A stretch of 64,000 nucleotides of DNA from Pokkaliibacter sp. MBI-7 (GTDB taxonomy: Bacteria; Pseudomonadota; Gammaproteobacteria; Pseudomonadales; Balneatricaceae), in the NCBI RefSeq assembly GCF_029846635.1, contig NZ_JARVTG010000001.1, positions 2,857,001 to 2,921,000 of the forward strand, in the 5' to 3' direction. The position numbers were made by a program, and so were the translations under genes. The stretch's first letter is position 1. Each line of letters begins with the position of its first letter. The notes under the pieces are model-generated. The model was not told the DNA's origin and did no database searches. It saw nothing but the letters and a program-made list of their open reading frames with translations. Of the stretch, positions 42,732 through 52,581 are shown one piece after another.

Positions 42732-42747
42732 GGCGCCGTACTGTGGA

Positions 42748-43239
42748 TTACTCGCAGCGTATGCTCAGCAGTTGCTGGCGCTGGCCGGAGGGCGTGAGCT
42801 GATAGCGCGCCTGACACTGCTGCACAGTGTCTGGCAGCGCCCTGAGCAGCATGGCCGATGTGTCGGTATAGCGGCAGCCGATCAGGTAGTGATCATCTGC
42901 GGCACGGCGCAGTTGCCAGGTGTCAGTGGCGATACCCGCGCTGTTCTCACTCTGATCGGGAATCTGCTCCGCCAGCTCAGTAAGCGGGCCGAGATAGACA
43001 CCGACGCGGTCCAGTGAGCGCTGACCGCTGCCGAGCAGCACCTGCCAGCCCGGCTGCTGACTGCTGACCACGGGGGTTTCGCTGATCTGAGGCGGACACT
43101 GCCAGTCCTGAGTGCGGTGCTCATCGTTCGCCTGTGCTGCCATGCCTGCCAGCAGCAGACAGGTACTGAGCAGCCCGGAGCTGATCTGCCGGGTGCTTCG
43201 GCTCCTCGTCTTACTCCGCCTGTTGTTATGCCACGCCAT
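42748..43239 (-). CDS. STY0301-like small exported protein
   Basis: A 163-residue protein with a basic N-terminus and a signal-like hydrophobic stretch (SGLLSTCLLLAGMAAQAN), then a mature domain with four Cys (CPP, CRY, CQA, CE at the C-terminus) suggesting disulfides. It resembles the STY0301 family, which commonly follows BPSL0067-type genes. ATG 43239 is preferred because GGAG lies before it inside the end of the previous gene; the stop of that gene is at 43244. A periplasmic partner or immunity protein for the upstream gene is the natural guess, from size, location and pairing. Confidence 0.65.
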   Translation of the reverse strand: MAWHNNRRSKTRSRSTRQISSGLLSTCLLLAGMAAQANDEHRTQDWQCPPQISETPVVSSQQPGWQVLLGSGQRSLDRVGVYLGPLTELAEQIPDQSENSAGIATDTWQLRRAADDHYLIGCRYTDTSAMLLRALPDTVQQCQARYQLTPSGQRQQLLSIRCE

Positions 43240-43243
43240 CGTC

Positions 43244-43636
43244 TTACTCCACCACATAGAAGGTGTCTGCGTCGTTGCTGCGCTTGGTACCTGCAGGACG
43301 ATTAAAGCGGATGGTGCGTTGCTTCACTTCGCCCTGCGCATTCCACTGATCCAGTACCACAATGCCCTGGCTGTTATGTTCCAGATAGATGGCGGCGTGT
43401 TTGCCGAGGGCGTCAATCGGGTATTTGCCACTGCTGTCAAAGGTAGCTATGACGGTACCGCGCGGGATTTCGTTGAAACGGGCTTCGGACACTTTCTTGC
43501 CGCGCTTCCAGAGGGAGGTCTGAGGGGCGTTGGTGGTCTGGAGAACAAACTCAACGCATTCCGTGTTGCCCAGTGCGTTGGTGTATTTGCCTTTGCCGAA
43601 TACATTGGTTTCGGCCACATGCAGTGTGTAGCTCAT
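43244..43636 (-). CDS. BPSL0067-type small Cys/His (NlpC/P60-like) protein
   Basis: A 130-residue protein without signal peptide. Cys27 in NTECVEFVL at a helix start, His80 in GKHAAIYLEH, and Asp96 in VVLDQW form the Cys-His-acid pattern of small NlpC/P60 amidases. It fits the BPSL0067 family and, by this pattern and size, type VI secreted amidase effectors (Tae-type), which cleave peptidoglycan peptides. The downstream gene encodes an exported Cys-rich protein, as expected for an effector-immunity pair. No secretion apparatus is in the window. AAAGGA before ATG 43636 supports this start. Amidase activity is inference. Confidence 0.68.
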   Translation of the reverse strand: MSYTLHVAETNVFGKGKYTNALGNTECVEFVLQTTNAPQTSLWKRGKKVSEARFNEIPRGTVIATFDSSGKYPIDALGKHAAIYLEHNSQGIVVLDQWNAQGEVKQRTIRFNRPAGTKRSNDADTFYVVE

Positions 43637-43754
43637 GCAAAAATCCTTTTGCCTGATGAGAAGTGATCCCACAACAGCGCTGATCGTCTGCTGCAGGCCG
43701 GGGCATGCTAGCAGCCATCGTCCTGCCCGGCCAGTGGTGGCTGTACTGATATAA

Positions 43755-43796
43755 AAACAGCCCGGGCAGCGGGGCTGCACGGGCTGTTGTTCAGAG
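43755..43796 (-). terminator. katG terminator
   Basis: On the minus strand AACAGCCCGTGCAGC pairs with GCTGCCCGGGCTGTT (one mismatch) and is followed by a T-run. It stands between katG (stop at 43850) and the amidase-like gene. Confidence 0.75.
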
Positions 43797-43849
43797 TGCT
43801 GAGGCGTGCCGGAGAGCAGCACGCTCAGAACGGCGCCGGTATGGGCAGG

Positions 43850-46009
43850 TTACAGCAGATCGAAGCGATCGGCGTTCATCACCTTGGTCCAGGCGGCGAT
43901 AAAGTCCTTCACGAACTTCTCCTGATTGTCATCCTGAGCGTACACCTCGGCGTAGGCGCGCAGGATGGAGTTGGAGCCAAACACCAGATCGGCGCGGCTG
44001 GCGGTCCACTTGACGGCACCGGAAGCGCGTTCACAGATGTTGTAGCTGTTGCGGCCGGTGGGCTTCCAGCTGTAGTTCATATCGGTCAGATTGACGAAGA
44101 AGTCGTTGGTCAGGGCGCCGACGCGATCAGTGAATACGCCATGGGCGCTGCCACCGTAGTTGGTGCCCATTACCCGCATGCCGCCGACCAGCACGGTCAT
44201 TTCACTGGCAGTCAGGCCCAGCAGTTGGGCACGATCCAGCAGCATTTCTTCAGGGTGTACCACGTAATCTTTCTTCTGCCAGTTACGGAAGCCATCGGAC
44301 AGCGGCTCCAGTACGGCGAAGGATTCGGTATCGGTCTGGGCGGCAGATGCATCACCTCGGCCTGCAGTAAAGGGCACGCTGACATCAAAACCGGCAGCTT
44401 TGGCCGCCTGTTCGATACCCACGTTACCACCCAGCACGATGACATCAGCGATGCTGGCCCCGCTGTCGGCAGCGATCTGCTCCAGCACTGCCAGGACCTT
44501 ACTCAGGCGCGCGGGCTCGTTGCCTTCCCAGTCTTTCTGCGGGGCCAGACGGATGCGAGCACCATTGGCACCACCACGGTAGTCGGAGCCCCGGAATGTG
44601 CGGGCGCTGTCCCAGGCGGTAGCGACCAGTTCGCTGATGCTGAGGCCGGAAGCGGCAATGCTGGCCTTCACCGCGGCCACGTCATAGCGGCTGCTACCGG
44701 CAGGCACCGGGTCCTGCCACAGCAGGTCTTCCTGTGGTGCATCCGGGCCGACATAGCGGGACTTTGGTCCCATGTCGCGGTGGGTCAGCTTGAACCACGC
44801 ACGGGCGAATACGTCAGAGAAGTAGTCCTGATCATCTTTGAATTTCAGTGCGATATCGCGGTAGATCGGGTCTACTTTCAGCGCCATGTCGGCATCGGTC
44901 ATCATCGGATTGAGACGGATGGACGGATCTTCCACGTCAACCGGCTTGTCTTCCTCGGCGATACTGACCGGCTCCCACTGGGTTGCACCGGCGGGGCTTT
45001 TCACCAGATGCCAGTCATGCCCGAACAGCATTTTCAGGTAGCCGTTGTCCCACTTGGTGGGTTCGGTGGTCCAGGCACCTTCCAGACCAGAGACGACGGT
45101 ATCACGACCCTGGGTGTTCATCCAGCCGAGGCCCTGATATTCGGGGGCGGCGGCTTCGGGGTCTGCACTCAGGTTGGCGGGGTTGCCATTACCGTGGCAT
45201 TTACCGATGGTGTGACCACCGGCGGTCAGGGCGACAGTTTCTTCGTCGTTCATGCCCATACGGGCAAAGGTTTCGCGCATCTGTGCTGCGGTCGCCAGCG
45301 GGTCAGACTTGCCGTTGACGCCTTCCGGGTTCACGTAGATCAGGCCCATCTGCACGGCAGCCAGCGGATTGGACAGTGTTTCCGGTTTGCTCACGTCGCC
45401 ATAGCGGGTGTCGCTGGGCGCCAGCCACTGTTTTTCGTCACCCCAGTAAGTGTCTTTCTCGGGGTGCCAGATATCTTCACGGCCAAAGGCGAAACCGTAG
45501 GTCTTGAGACCGGCCACTTCATAGGCGATGGTGCCCGCCAGTGCGATCAGATCCGCCCAGGAAATCTTGTTGCCGTATTTCTTCTTGATCGGCCACAGCA
45601 GGCGGCGGCCCTTGTCGGTGTTGACGTTATCGGGCCAGGAGTTCAGTGGCGCAAAACGCTGGTTGCCGGTGTTGGCACCGCCGCGGCCATCAGAGGTACG
45701 GTAGGAACCGGCAGCGTGCCAGGTCACACGGGCCATCATGCCGACATAGCTACCCCAGTCAGCGGGCCACCAGTCCTGGCTGGTATTGATCAGGGCACGC
45801 AGGTCTGCTTTCAGGGCGTCAACGTCCAGCTTCTTCAGCTCTTCACGGTAGTTGAAGTCGGCGCCGAGGGGATTGGTCTTGGTATCGTGCTGATGCAGGA
45901 TGTCGAGGTTCAGCGCTTCCGGCCACCAGTCCATGACTGACTTGCCGGTGCTGGTCATACCGCCATGCATTACGGGGCACTTGCCGCCGCTGTTTCCGTT
46001 GGACGTCAT
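43850..46009 (-). CDS. katG: Catalase-peroxidase
   Basis: A 719-residue haem enzyme that removes hydrogen peroxide. The distal site RVTWHAAGSYRTSDGRGG has the Arg-Trp-His triad, the linked Tyr is in QMGLIYVNPEGV, and the proximal ligand segment is LTAGGHTIGKCHGNG. The C-terminal second peroxidase-like half is complete (to NADRFDLL). Length and both domains are normal. Start ATG 46009. The 184-base upstream region has no recognisable OxyR or Fur site that I could fix. An open frame of over 700 codons lies on the opposite strand but is a codon-use shadow. Confidence 0.97.
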   Translation of the reverse strand: MTSNGNSGGKCPVMHGGMTSTGKSVMDWWPEALNLDILHQHDTKTNPLGADFNYREELKKLDVDALKADLRALINTSQDWWPADWGSYVGMMARVTWHAAGSYRTSDGRGGANTGNQRFAPLNSWPDNVNTDKGRRLLWPIKKKYGNKISWADLIALAGTIAYEVAGLKTYGFAFGREDIWHPEKDTYWGDEKQWLAPSDTRYGDVSKPETLSNPLAAVQMGLIYVNPEGVNGKSDPLATAAQMRETFARMGMNDEETVALTAGGHTIGKCHGNGNPANLSADPEAAAPEYQGLGWMNTQGRDTVVSGLEGAWTTEPTKWDNGYLKMLFGHDWHLVKSPAGATQWEPVSIAEEDKPVDVEDPSIRLNPMMTDADMALKVDPIYRDIALKFKDDQDYFSDVFARAWFKLTHRDMGPKSRYVGPDAPQEDLLWQDPVPAGSSRYDVAAVKASIAASGLSISELVATAWDSARTFRGSDYRGGANGARIRLAPQKDWEGNEPARLSKVLAVLEQIAADSGASIADVIVLGGNVGIEQAAKAAGFDVSVPFTAGRGDASAAQTDTESFAVLEPLSDGFRNWQKKDYVVHPEEMLLDRAQLLGLTASEMTVLVGGMRVMGTNYGGSAHGVFTDRVGALTNDFFVNLTDMNYSWKPTGRNSYNICERASGAVKWTASRADLVFGSNSILRAYAEVYAQDDNQEKFVKDFIAAWTKVMNADRFDLL

Positions 46010-46193
46010 TTATTCTCTCCAAAGCAGGATTTGCAGGCCTTTGCAAAAGCAGACAGATTTCATTGGCCTGTCAGGAATGAGACAACGGAAAGAATACTAG
46101 TAGGGCCGGGTCAGCTTGCCCAATTGACTGACCCAATTCGTTTCATAGTGACGAGCTATTGAAATAACCTAGCTTGATAGTCAGGTTTAAAAA

Positions 46194-46889
46194 TTATTTC
46201 AGCCGGGGCGCCTGATAGCTGATCAGCTTGCTGCTGCCCAGACCCAGCTGCACCAGTCCTTCCACCCATTTCAGGGCGACCTGCACCCCGTCAATCACCG
46301 GTACACCAAGATCGTTCTGCAGTGCTTTGGCCCATTGCGCCATGCCGGCACAGCCCATCACCAGACATTCGCTGCGATCCTGCTCCAGTAGCTGCTTGCC
46401 GAGCTTGCGCAGGCGGCCATAACTGCCGGGGTCTGATTCCAGCGACAGCACCGGAATATCAGCGGCGTGGACGCCCGCGCAACGGCGGTCGACCCCGTAG
46501 CTGCGCATATTGCGCTCAATGATGTGAATAGAGCGTGGCAGGGTGGTCAGCACCGAGTAACGCACACTGAGCATGCTGGCGGCGTGCATGGCGGCTTCAC
46601 CAATCCCCAGTACCGGCCCGCTGGCCAGCTCACGGGCGGCATCCAGCCCGGTGTCATCGAAGCAGGCGATGATGTAACCCTGTACCCCTTCGACTTCGCC
46701 CTGACGGACGGCATCCAGCAGGTGATAGGCCGCCTGTACACCGTCGCAGGCGCCTTCGATACTGGCGACAGAGTCCGGCAGGCAGCGTACCTGCAGTGCC
46801 GTGCCGGGGTTGATAATGGCCTGACACTGCTGGGCCAGCATCGCCGTCATGGACGCCGATGCATTGGGATTGATGACCTGTATTTTCAT
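46194..46889 (-). CDS. Asp/Glu/hydantoin racemase family protein
   Basis: A 231-residue racemase-type protein of the hydantoin racemase (HyuE) group. Two catalytic-type Cys lie in GYIIACFDDTGLDAAREL (about residue 73) and LVMGCAGMAQWA (about 180), the expected two-base pair. The N-terminus is KIQVINPNASASMTAML. It is the last gene of the minus-strand ABC importer operon, 114 bases after the second permease. A racemisation step on the imported compound (hydantoin or amino acid-like) is likely, though the compound is unknown. ATG 46889 is the family start. Confidence 0.85.
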   Translation of the reverse strand: MKIQVINPNASASMTAMLAQQCQAIINPGTALQVRCLPDSVASIEGACDGVQAAYHLLDAVRQGEVEGVQGYIIACFDDTGLDAARELASGPVLGIGEAAMHAASMLSVRYSVLTTLPRSIHIIERNMRSYGVDRRCAGVHAADIPVLSLESDPGSYGRLRKLGKQLLEQDRSECLVMGCAGMAQWAKALQNDLGVPVIDGVQVALKWVEGLVQLGLGSSKLISYQAPRLK

Positions 46890-47003
46890 GATGGCTCTGA
46901 TCTGGCGGCGAAGGTGGCTGGCAAGCAGGGTCAGCGGCGGCAGGGCCATCCGCTGACGATTGCCGGACAAGTTTTGTTGGCAAGGAGTAGCGGGAGCACC
47001 TGC

Positions 47004-47831
<828 letters not shown>

Positions 47832-47833
47832 GA

Positions 47834-48688
47834 TCACAGCTCCTTGCGAATATCGACCAGACGGAACATCACCATCAGCATGATCAGCACGGTGATCAGC
47901 AGTACCACGGCACTGGCGGCAGCCGCCGGGTATTGCAGCAAAGAAATTTCGTTCTTGATGATCAGGCCCACCGAGGCATGTAAGCCGCCCCCCATGATGC
48001 TGACGGTAACGAAGTCGCCCATCACCATGGTCAGCACAAAGATGCTGCCGATCAGAATGCCGGACTTGCACAGCGGCACGATCACCATCAGCAGAATCTG
48101 CCAGGGAGCCGCCCCGGCATCACGGGCGGCTTCGATCAGGCGACGGTCAATGCGCATCATGGTGTTGAAGATCGGCGTCACCATGAACAGGGTGTAAAGA
48201 TGCACATAGGCCAGAATGATGGAGAAGTCACTGTACAGCAGGAATTCCAGCGGCTGCTCGATCAGCCCGGTGCTCAGCAGGAAGCTGTTGACCATGCCAT
48301 TGCGGCCCAGCAGCGGAATCCAGGAAATCATGCGGATGATGTTGGAGGTAAAGAAAGGGATGGTGCAGAGCATGAACAACAGGGTCTGCATCCGGGTCGT
48401 GCGAATATGGAACGCCAGGTAGTAAGCAATACTGAAGCCCAGCACCAGCGTTATCAGCCAGGTACTGATGGCGTACTTGAAGGTGTTCAGATACGCCTGC
48501 CAGGTCACCGATGAGGTCAGCAGATACTGGTAGTTATCGAGGATAAAACCCGGAATCAGCTGGTAGGAGTCATAGTCCCAGAAGCTGACGATGATGATCA
48601 CGGCGATGGGAAACACCAGAAACATCAACAGCGTCAGGCTGAGCGGCAGGGCCTGCAAATGGCTGACGGAAAGAAGGCCTCTGTTCAT
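47834..48688 (-). CDS. ABC transporter permease (PotB-like)
   Basis: A 284-residue permease with six helices and the EAA loop IEAARDAGAAPWQILLMVIV near residue 195. It matches the PotB-type partner of polyamine-like importers. Order within the operon is ATPase, binding protein, this permease, second permease, racemase. The gap to the binding protein gene is 101 bases. Confidence 0.9.
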   Translation of the reverse strand: MNRGLLSVSHLQALPLSLTLLMFLVFPIAVIIIVSFWDYDSYQLIPGFILDNYQYLLTSSVTWQAYLNTFKYAISTWLITLVLGFSIAYYLAFHIRTTRMQTLLFMLCTIPFFTSNIIRMISWIPLLGRNGMVNSFLLSTGLIEQPLEFLLYSDFSIILAYVHLYTLFMVTPIFNTMMRIDRRLIEAARDAGAAPWQILLMVIVPLCKSGILIGSIFVLTMVMGDFVTVSIMGGGLHASVGLIIKNEISLLQYPAAAASAVVLLITVLIMLMVMFRLVDIRKEL

Positions 48689-48789
48689 CGGTAAATCCTT
48701 GCAGAATACGGCATGGGGCCGGGCCAGCCACGCACCGTGGAGGGCACGTGCGGGCTGGTCCGGCTAACGGTGATGACGCGATGCCGTCA

Positions 48790-50130
48790 TCAGGAAACGA
48801 TAAATTCGTTCCACTTGCGGACCATGTACTTGTTCTCGTCCATGACCGAGTTCCAGCAGGCCACGTGGCCCATGCGCTCGGCGTAGGAGCCGCCATCACG
48901 CACGGCACCGGCTTTTTCCATCACCTTGCCTTCGGGGCTGAGAATGTCGCCTGCCGCCGCTTTACCTTCCATCCAGTAACCCCACTCGTCAGCAGACATG
49001 AAGTTCTTGGCGGTTTCCGGCGCAGCGCTGTAGTAGCCCTGACGGTTGAGGTAGGCGCCAACCCAGCCAGACAGATACCAGTCGATGTATTCGTAGGCGG
49101 CATCCAGCTCCAGACCGGTCAGGTGCTTGGCCAGACCCAGACCGCCGCCCCAGGCGCGATAGCCTTCTTTCAGCGGCTGATATTTACAGGCGATACCACG
49201 GCTGCGCACCGCGGCCACGGCGGGAGACCACATGGACTGGATGACAACCTCACCGGAAGCCATCAGGTTGACCGACTCATCGAAAGACTTCCAGAAGGCG
49301 CGGAACTGACCGGCTTTCTTGGCTTCCATCAGCAGGCCGATGGTCTTGTCGATCTCTTCCTTGGTCATGTTGCCCTTATCGCCGTAGCTGACCTTGCCCA
49401 TGGCTTCGGCAATCATCGCCGCATCCATGATGCCGATGGCAGGAATATTGAGGATGGACGCCTTGCCCTTGAACGCTGGGTCCATGATGTCGGCCCAGGT
49501 GGTGATGTCACGGCCGACCAGATCAGGACGGATACCCAGGGTATCGGCGTTGTAAATGGTGGGGATCAGCGTCATCCACTGGGTGGGTTCCTTGGCGAAG
49601 GTCTTGCTGTCGGCCGATTCGACGAAGCCAACGGTATGGGGTGCCGTACCCTGAGCAATTTTCGAGTCGGGGGTCAGCTTACCGTTGATGAACAGCGGCG
49701 AAATCTTGCTGAAGTTCTTCATCCGCTCGACATTCATCGGCTGCATGACACCTGCTGGGAAGACCTTCTTACAGATCCAGTATTCGATATCGGCGATGTC
49801 ATAGGAGTTGGGCTGGGTCACGGCGCGCTGGGCGACGGCATCGGAATCCAGTGCGGTTAGCTCCAGATTGATGCCCAGATCCTCCTTGGCCTTCTTGGCA
49901 ATATCGTTGAGGTTGGAAACCCCGGTACCGAACTGACGCAGCGTCACGTTCTTGATGTTTTGTGCCCAAATCATCGGGAAGCCGGTGATGGCTCCGGAGC
50001 CCACGGCAACCGCTGACAGGGCACCGGCACCCTTGATCAGGCTGCGGCGGCTGATCAGGCTGCTATTGCTGGTGTCCGCCTCGGCAGAAGCTGCGGCTGG
50101 GGTAGTGGCTTCGTCGTACTGCTGGGTCAT
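48790..50130 (-). CDS. Tat-exported periplasmic binding protein (PotD-like)
   Basis: A 446-residue substrate-binding protein of the spermidine/putrescine-type group. It starts with a twin-arginine signal (SLISRRSLIKGAGALSAVAV near residue 25-44), which is long for this family. The mature part has KNVTLRQFGTGVSNLNDI and late YLSGWVGAYLNRQGYYSA. Together with the ATPase, two permeases and a racemase it forms an importer of an unknown small compound. The Tat signal suggests it folds before export. Confidence 0.88.
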   Translation of the reverse strand: MTQQYDEATTPAAASAEADTSNSSLISRRSLIKGAGALSAVAVGSGAITGFPMIWAQNIKNVTLRQFGTGVSNLNDIAKKAKEDLGINLELTALDSDAVAQRAVTQPNSYDIADIEYWICKKVFPAGVMQPMNVERMKNFSKISPLFINGKLTPDSKIAQGTAPHTVGFVESADSKTFAKEPTQWMTLIPTIYNADTLGIRPDLVGRDITTWADIMDPAFKGKASILNIPAIGIMDAAMIAEAMGKVSYGDKGNMTKEEIDKTIGLLMEAKKAGQFRAFWKSFDESVNLMASGEVVIQSMWSPAVAAVRSRGIACKYQPLKEGYRAWGGGLGLAKHLTGLELDAAYEYIDWYLSGWVGAYLNRQGYYSAAPETAKNFMSADEWGYWMEGKAAAGDILSPEGKVMEKAGAVRDGGSYAERMGHVACWNSVMDENKYMVRKWNEFIVS

Positions 50131-50154
50131 AACGCTTTCTCCAAAGATGATTGG

Positions 50155-51297
50155 TTAGATCGCCATAGCGGGTTGCGCGACTTGGGCGGTGGGGTTGAGG
50201 TGCTGCGGTTGAAACAGATTGAGGTGCTGCGCTGACCAGCTGAGGGTGACCAGATCACCCACATGCAGTGGCAGCTGACCAAAATGACGGTCGGGCAGAT
50301 AGGCCATCAGGGTGTTGCCGGTGCTGGTTGTGCACTCGACATAGATGAACTGACCCTGGAACTCGATATCACTGATGCTGGCGGTCACTGCGAACTGACC
50401 CGCTGCTGCCGGGTGCTGACCCGGTTGCAGGTCGATGTGATCGCAACGCACTGAAAAGGACAGCTCGCTTTGTCCGGCAGGCAGACGGTGGCTGTCGATC
50501 CAGCCCGAACCTTGCGGATCGAAATGCAGCTGTACCTGATCATTCTGGCGTGCGCCGGGCTGCGCCGTCAGCAGGTTGTGGCCGCCGATGAACTGCGCCA
50601 CAAAGGGTGTGGCGGGCTGCTCAAACAGCTCACGAGGCTCGGCGATCTGCTGAATACGGCCACCTTCCATCACCACCGCCAGATCGGCCAGCGCAAAGGC
50701 TTCTTCCTGCGAGTGGGTGACGTGAATAAAGGTCAGACCGAGCTTCTGCTGGATGGACTTCAGCTCCTTGCGCATCTTGATGCGCAGGAAGGGGTCAAGG
50801 GCTGACAGCGGCTCATCGAGCAGCACCACATCCGGCTCGGTAATCAGTGCGCGGGCCAGAGCCACACGTTGTTGCTGGCCGCCTGACAGCTGATCGGGGA
50901 ATGACTGGGCGTAATCCTGCATATTCACCAGCGCCAGCAGTTCGCGGGCACGGGCATGGCGCTCTGCGGTTTTCATGCCGCCGATCCGTAAACCGAAGGC
51001 GACATTGTCCAGGCAGTTCATATGCGGGAACAGGGCATAGTTCTGGAACATCATGGCGGTGCCACGCTGGGTGGGAGACAACAGCGTGACGTTGCGGTTG
51101 TCCATCAGGATGTCGCCCTCGGTCACCGCCTCATGACCTGCCAGCATGCGCAGTGTGGTGCTTTTACCACAGCCGCTGGGGCCAAGCAGGCAGCAATAGG
51201 CGCCGCTGGGAATGCGCAGGTTCACGTCCGTGACGGCAGGGCGGTTCCCGTAGGATTTATGAACGGAGACGAGCTCGACTAAACCTTTTCCCGACAT
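50155..51297 (-). CDS. ABC transporter ATP-binding protein (PotA-like)
   Basis: A 380-residue ATPase. Walker A LLGPSGCGKSTTLRML (about residue 36-51), signature LSGGQQQRVALARAL (about 137), Walker B DVVLLDEPLSALDPF and the H-loop His in IHVTHSQEEAFAL are intact, with a TOBE-type C-terminal domain. It is the first gene of the importer operon. An inverted pair of ATTGCTAACAAT elements lies 16-48 bases upstream, the likely operator of the divergent GntR/FCD regulator. Confidence 0.93.
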   Translation of the reverse strand: MSGKGLVELVSVHKSYGNRPAVTDVNLRIPSGAYCCLLGPSGCGKSTTLRMLAGHEAVTEGDILMDNRNVTLLSPTQRGTAMMFQNYALFPHMNCLDNVAFGLRIGGMKTAERHARARELLALVNMQDYAQSFPDQLSGGQQQRVALARALITEPDVVLLDEPLSALDPFLRIKMRKELKSIQQKLGLTFIHVTHSQEEAFALADLAVVMEGGRIQQIAEPRELFEQPATPFVAQFIGGHNLLTAQPGARQNDQVQLHFDPQGSGWIDSHRLPAGQSELSFSVRCDHIDLQPGQHPAAAGQFAVTASISDIEFQGQFIYVECTTSTGNTLMAYLPDRHFGQLPLHVGDLVTLSWSAQHLNLFQPQHLNPTAQVAQPAMAI

Positions 51298-51312
51298 GGC
51301 GGCATTCCACAG

Positions 51313-51345
51313 ATTGCTAACAATTATATTTTTATTGTTAGCAAT
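51313..51345. promoter_or_regulatory. Operator: inverted pair of ATTGCTAACAAT
   Basis: ATTGCTAACAAT (51313-51324) and its complement ATTGTTAGCAAT (51334-51345) are separated by nine AT-only bases. Each copy is itself nearly palindromic, as expected of GntR/FCD sites. It lies just upstream of the ABC operon. The rest of the 361-base gap (51346-51658) shows no gene. Confidence 0.75.
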
Positions 51346-51612
51346 CGATATGCCACAAATTCACAGCAGTGGATTCTGTTCCCTCTGGAGGAGGTCTTGG
51401 AAGGCCGGTTTTATATGTAAATTCAGCGCTTTATTCGCACTGCAAAAAGATCATCAGAGGATCCTGAAGGCTGAATCAAAAGGCCAAGAATGCTGGTTTT
51501 ATGAGCTGAATGGTTTAAATAACTGACCCAAAGTTGGGCGTGGGCAGCACAAAACTGAAACATATCGGGGCAGTGTAAAACAGCGCTAGGCATTCACCTT
51601 GTGTTTCCGCTA

Positions 51613-51624
51613 AATTGCTAACAA
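51613..51624. promoter_or_regulatory. Operator copy upstream of the GntR/FCD regulator
   Basis: A third exact copy of ATTGCTAACAAT, 35 bases before the regulator start. Together with the pair at 51313 it suggests autoregulation and control of the divergent importer. Confidence 0.7.
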
Positions 51625-51658
51625 TAGAACAGCGAGAGCCGGGCAAGAGTAATAAGTT

Positions 51659-52354
51659 ATGGCCAGCCATGCCGTCCGCGAGGTGCAACGCATCTTCACT
51701 TCCATCTACGACGCCATCGTCGAACAGCGTCTCCCCCCGGGCACCCGTCTGACCGAGCTGAATCTGGTTGAGGTGTTTGCCGCCAATCGCAATCACGTGC
51801 GCAGCGCCTTGCGTGATCTTTCCCATCTCAAGCTGGTGCGGATTGAAATGAACCGGGGTGCCTTTGTCGAAGAGCCGACGCCGCAGCAGGCCCGTGAAGT
51901 GTTCGCTGCCCGTCGGGTGATTGAAAAGGCGATGATTGAGAATGCCATCGACAATATGAGCGCAAAGGATCGCAAGGCCATCAGTGCGCATATTGCTCAG
52001 GAGCATGCGCTGGGCCATGATCCGGCCAAGCCGGAGTTCATCCGTCTTTCCGGCGACTTCCACCGCCTTTTATCACGCATAGCCGGGAATCAGACGCTGG
52101 GTGAAATGCTTGACAGCCTGATCGCCCGTACCTCGTTGATCATTGCGCTGTATGAAGTGCAAAGCGGCATACAGTGCTCCCACGACGAGCACGACCATCT
52201 TGCCGAAGCGCTACTGGCAGGCGATAAGGCCGCTGCGGTAGCATCAATGGAGCACCATTTACTCGCCATCGAAAAACGCCTGCGCCTTGGCCCACAGAAA
52301 ACGGAAGAGGTGGATCTGTTTGAGGTATTTGCCGGGGTGGAGACGGTGAAGTAG
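51659..52354 (+). CDS. GntR-family transcriptional regulator with FCD domain
   Basis: A 231-residue regulator. The winged helix lies in residues 8-70 (LTELNLVEVFAANRNHVRSA then LRDLSHLKLVRIEMNRGAFV), the FCD ligand-binding domain in 85-220 with acid and His metal-type residues in FIRLSGDFHRLL and CSHDEHDHLAEALLAGD. It is divergent from the importer-racemase operon; both sides have the same 12-base element. It probably represses the operon until its substrate, or a metabolite, is present. Confidence 0.92.
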   Translation: MASHAVREVQRIFTSIYDAIVEQRLPPGTRLTELNLVEVFAANRNHVRSALRDLSHLKLVRIEMNRGAFVEEPTPQQAREVFAARRVIEKAMIENAIDNMSAKDRKAISAHIAQEHALGHDPAKPEFIRLSGDFHRLLSRIAGNQTLGEMLDSLIARTSLIIALYEVQSGIQCSHDEHDHLAEALLAGDKAAAVASMEHHLLAIEKRLRLGPQKTEEVDLFEVFAGVETVK

Positions 52355-52477
52355 AGATCCAAGCCTGAAGATAGGAGGCCAGTGATAACCACACCGGCCT
52401 GACCTGATGAAAGAGTGCATGTCCATTGTGCTTGCCTCTGTATGCTTTCCGCGGTGGATCACGCACATGCCCGATGC

Positions 52478-52546
52478 TGATCTGCGCTTCACCGAAGGCG
52501 CTGTAGCTGGCCTGCCAAAGTGGTTCAGCTGGTAGTAATGGATCTG
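52478..52546 (-). repeat. Degenerate RHS-core remnant
   Basis: About 40 bases nearly identical to the RHS core around 58978-59020 are joined, with loss of about 50 bases, to the downstream core piece (GCTGGTAGTA). It is the relic of another displaced RHS cassette. Around it, 52355-52577 holds no gene. Confidence 0.75.
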
Positions 52547-52581
52547 CACAGTCCGTTATTTTAAACGAGAGTATTGATTTG

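Noticed and set aside
43787..45940. A 717-codon open frame opposite katG on the plus strand
   Set aside because: It mirrors katG codon for codon; the translation is low-complexity, with His/Gly/Val-rich runs and no family features. Long antisense frames are common in GC-rich genes.
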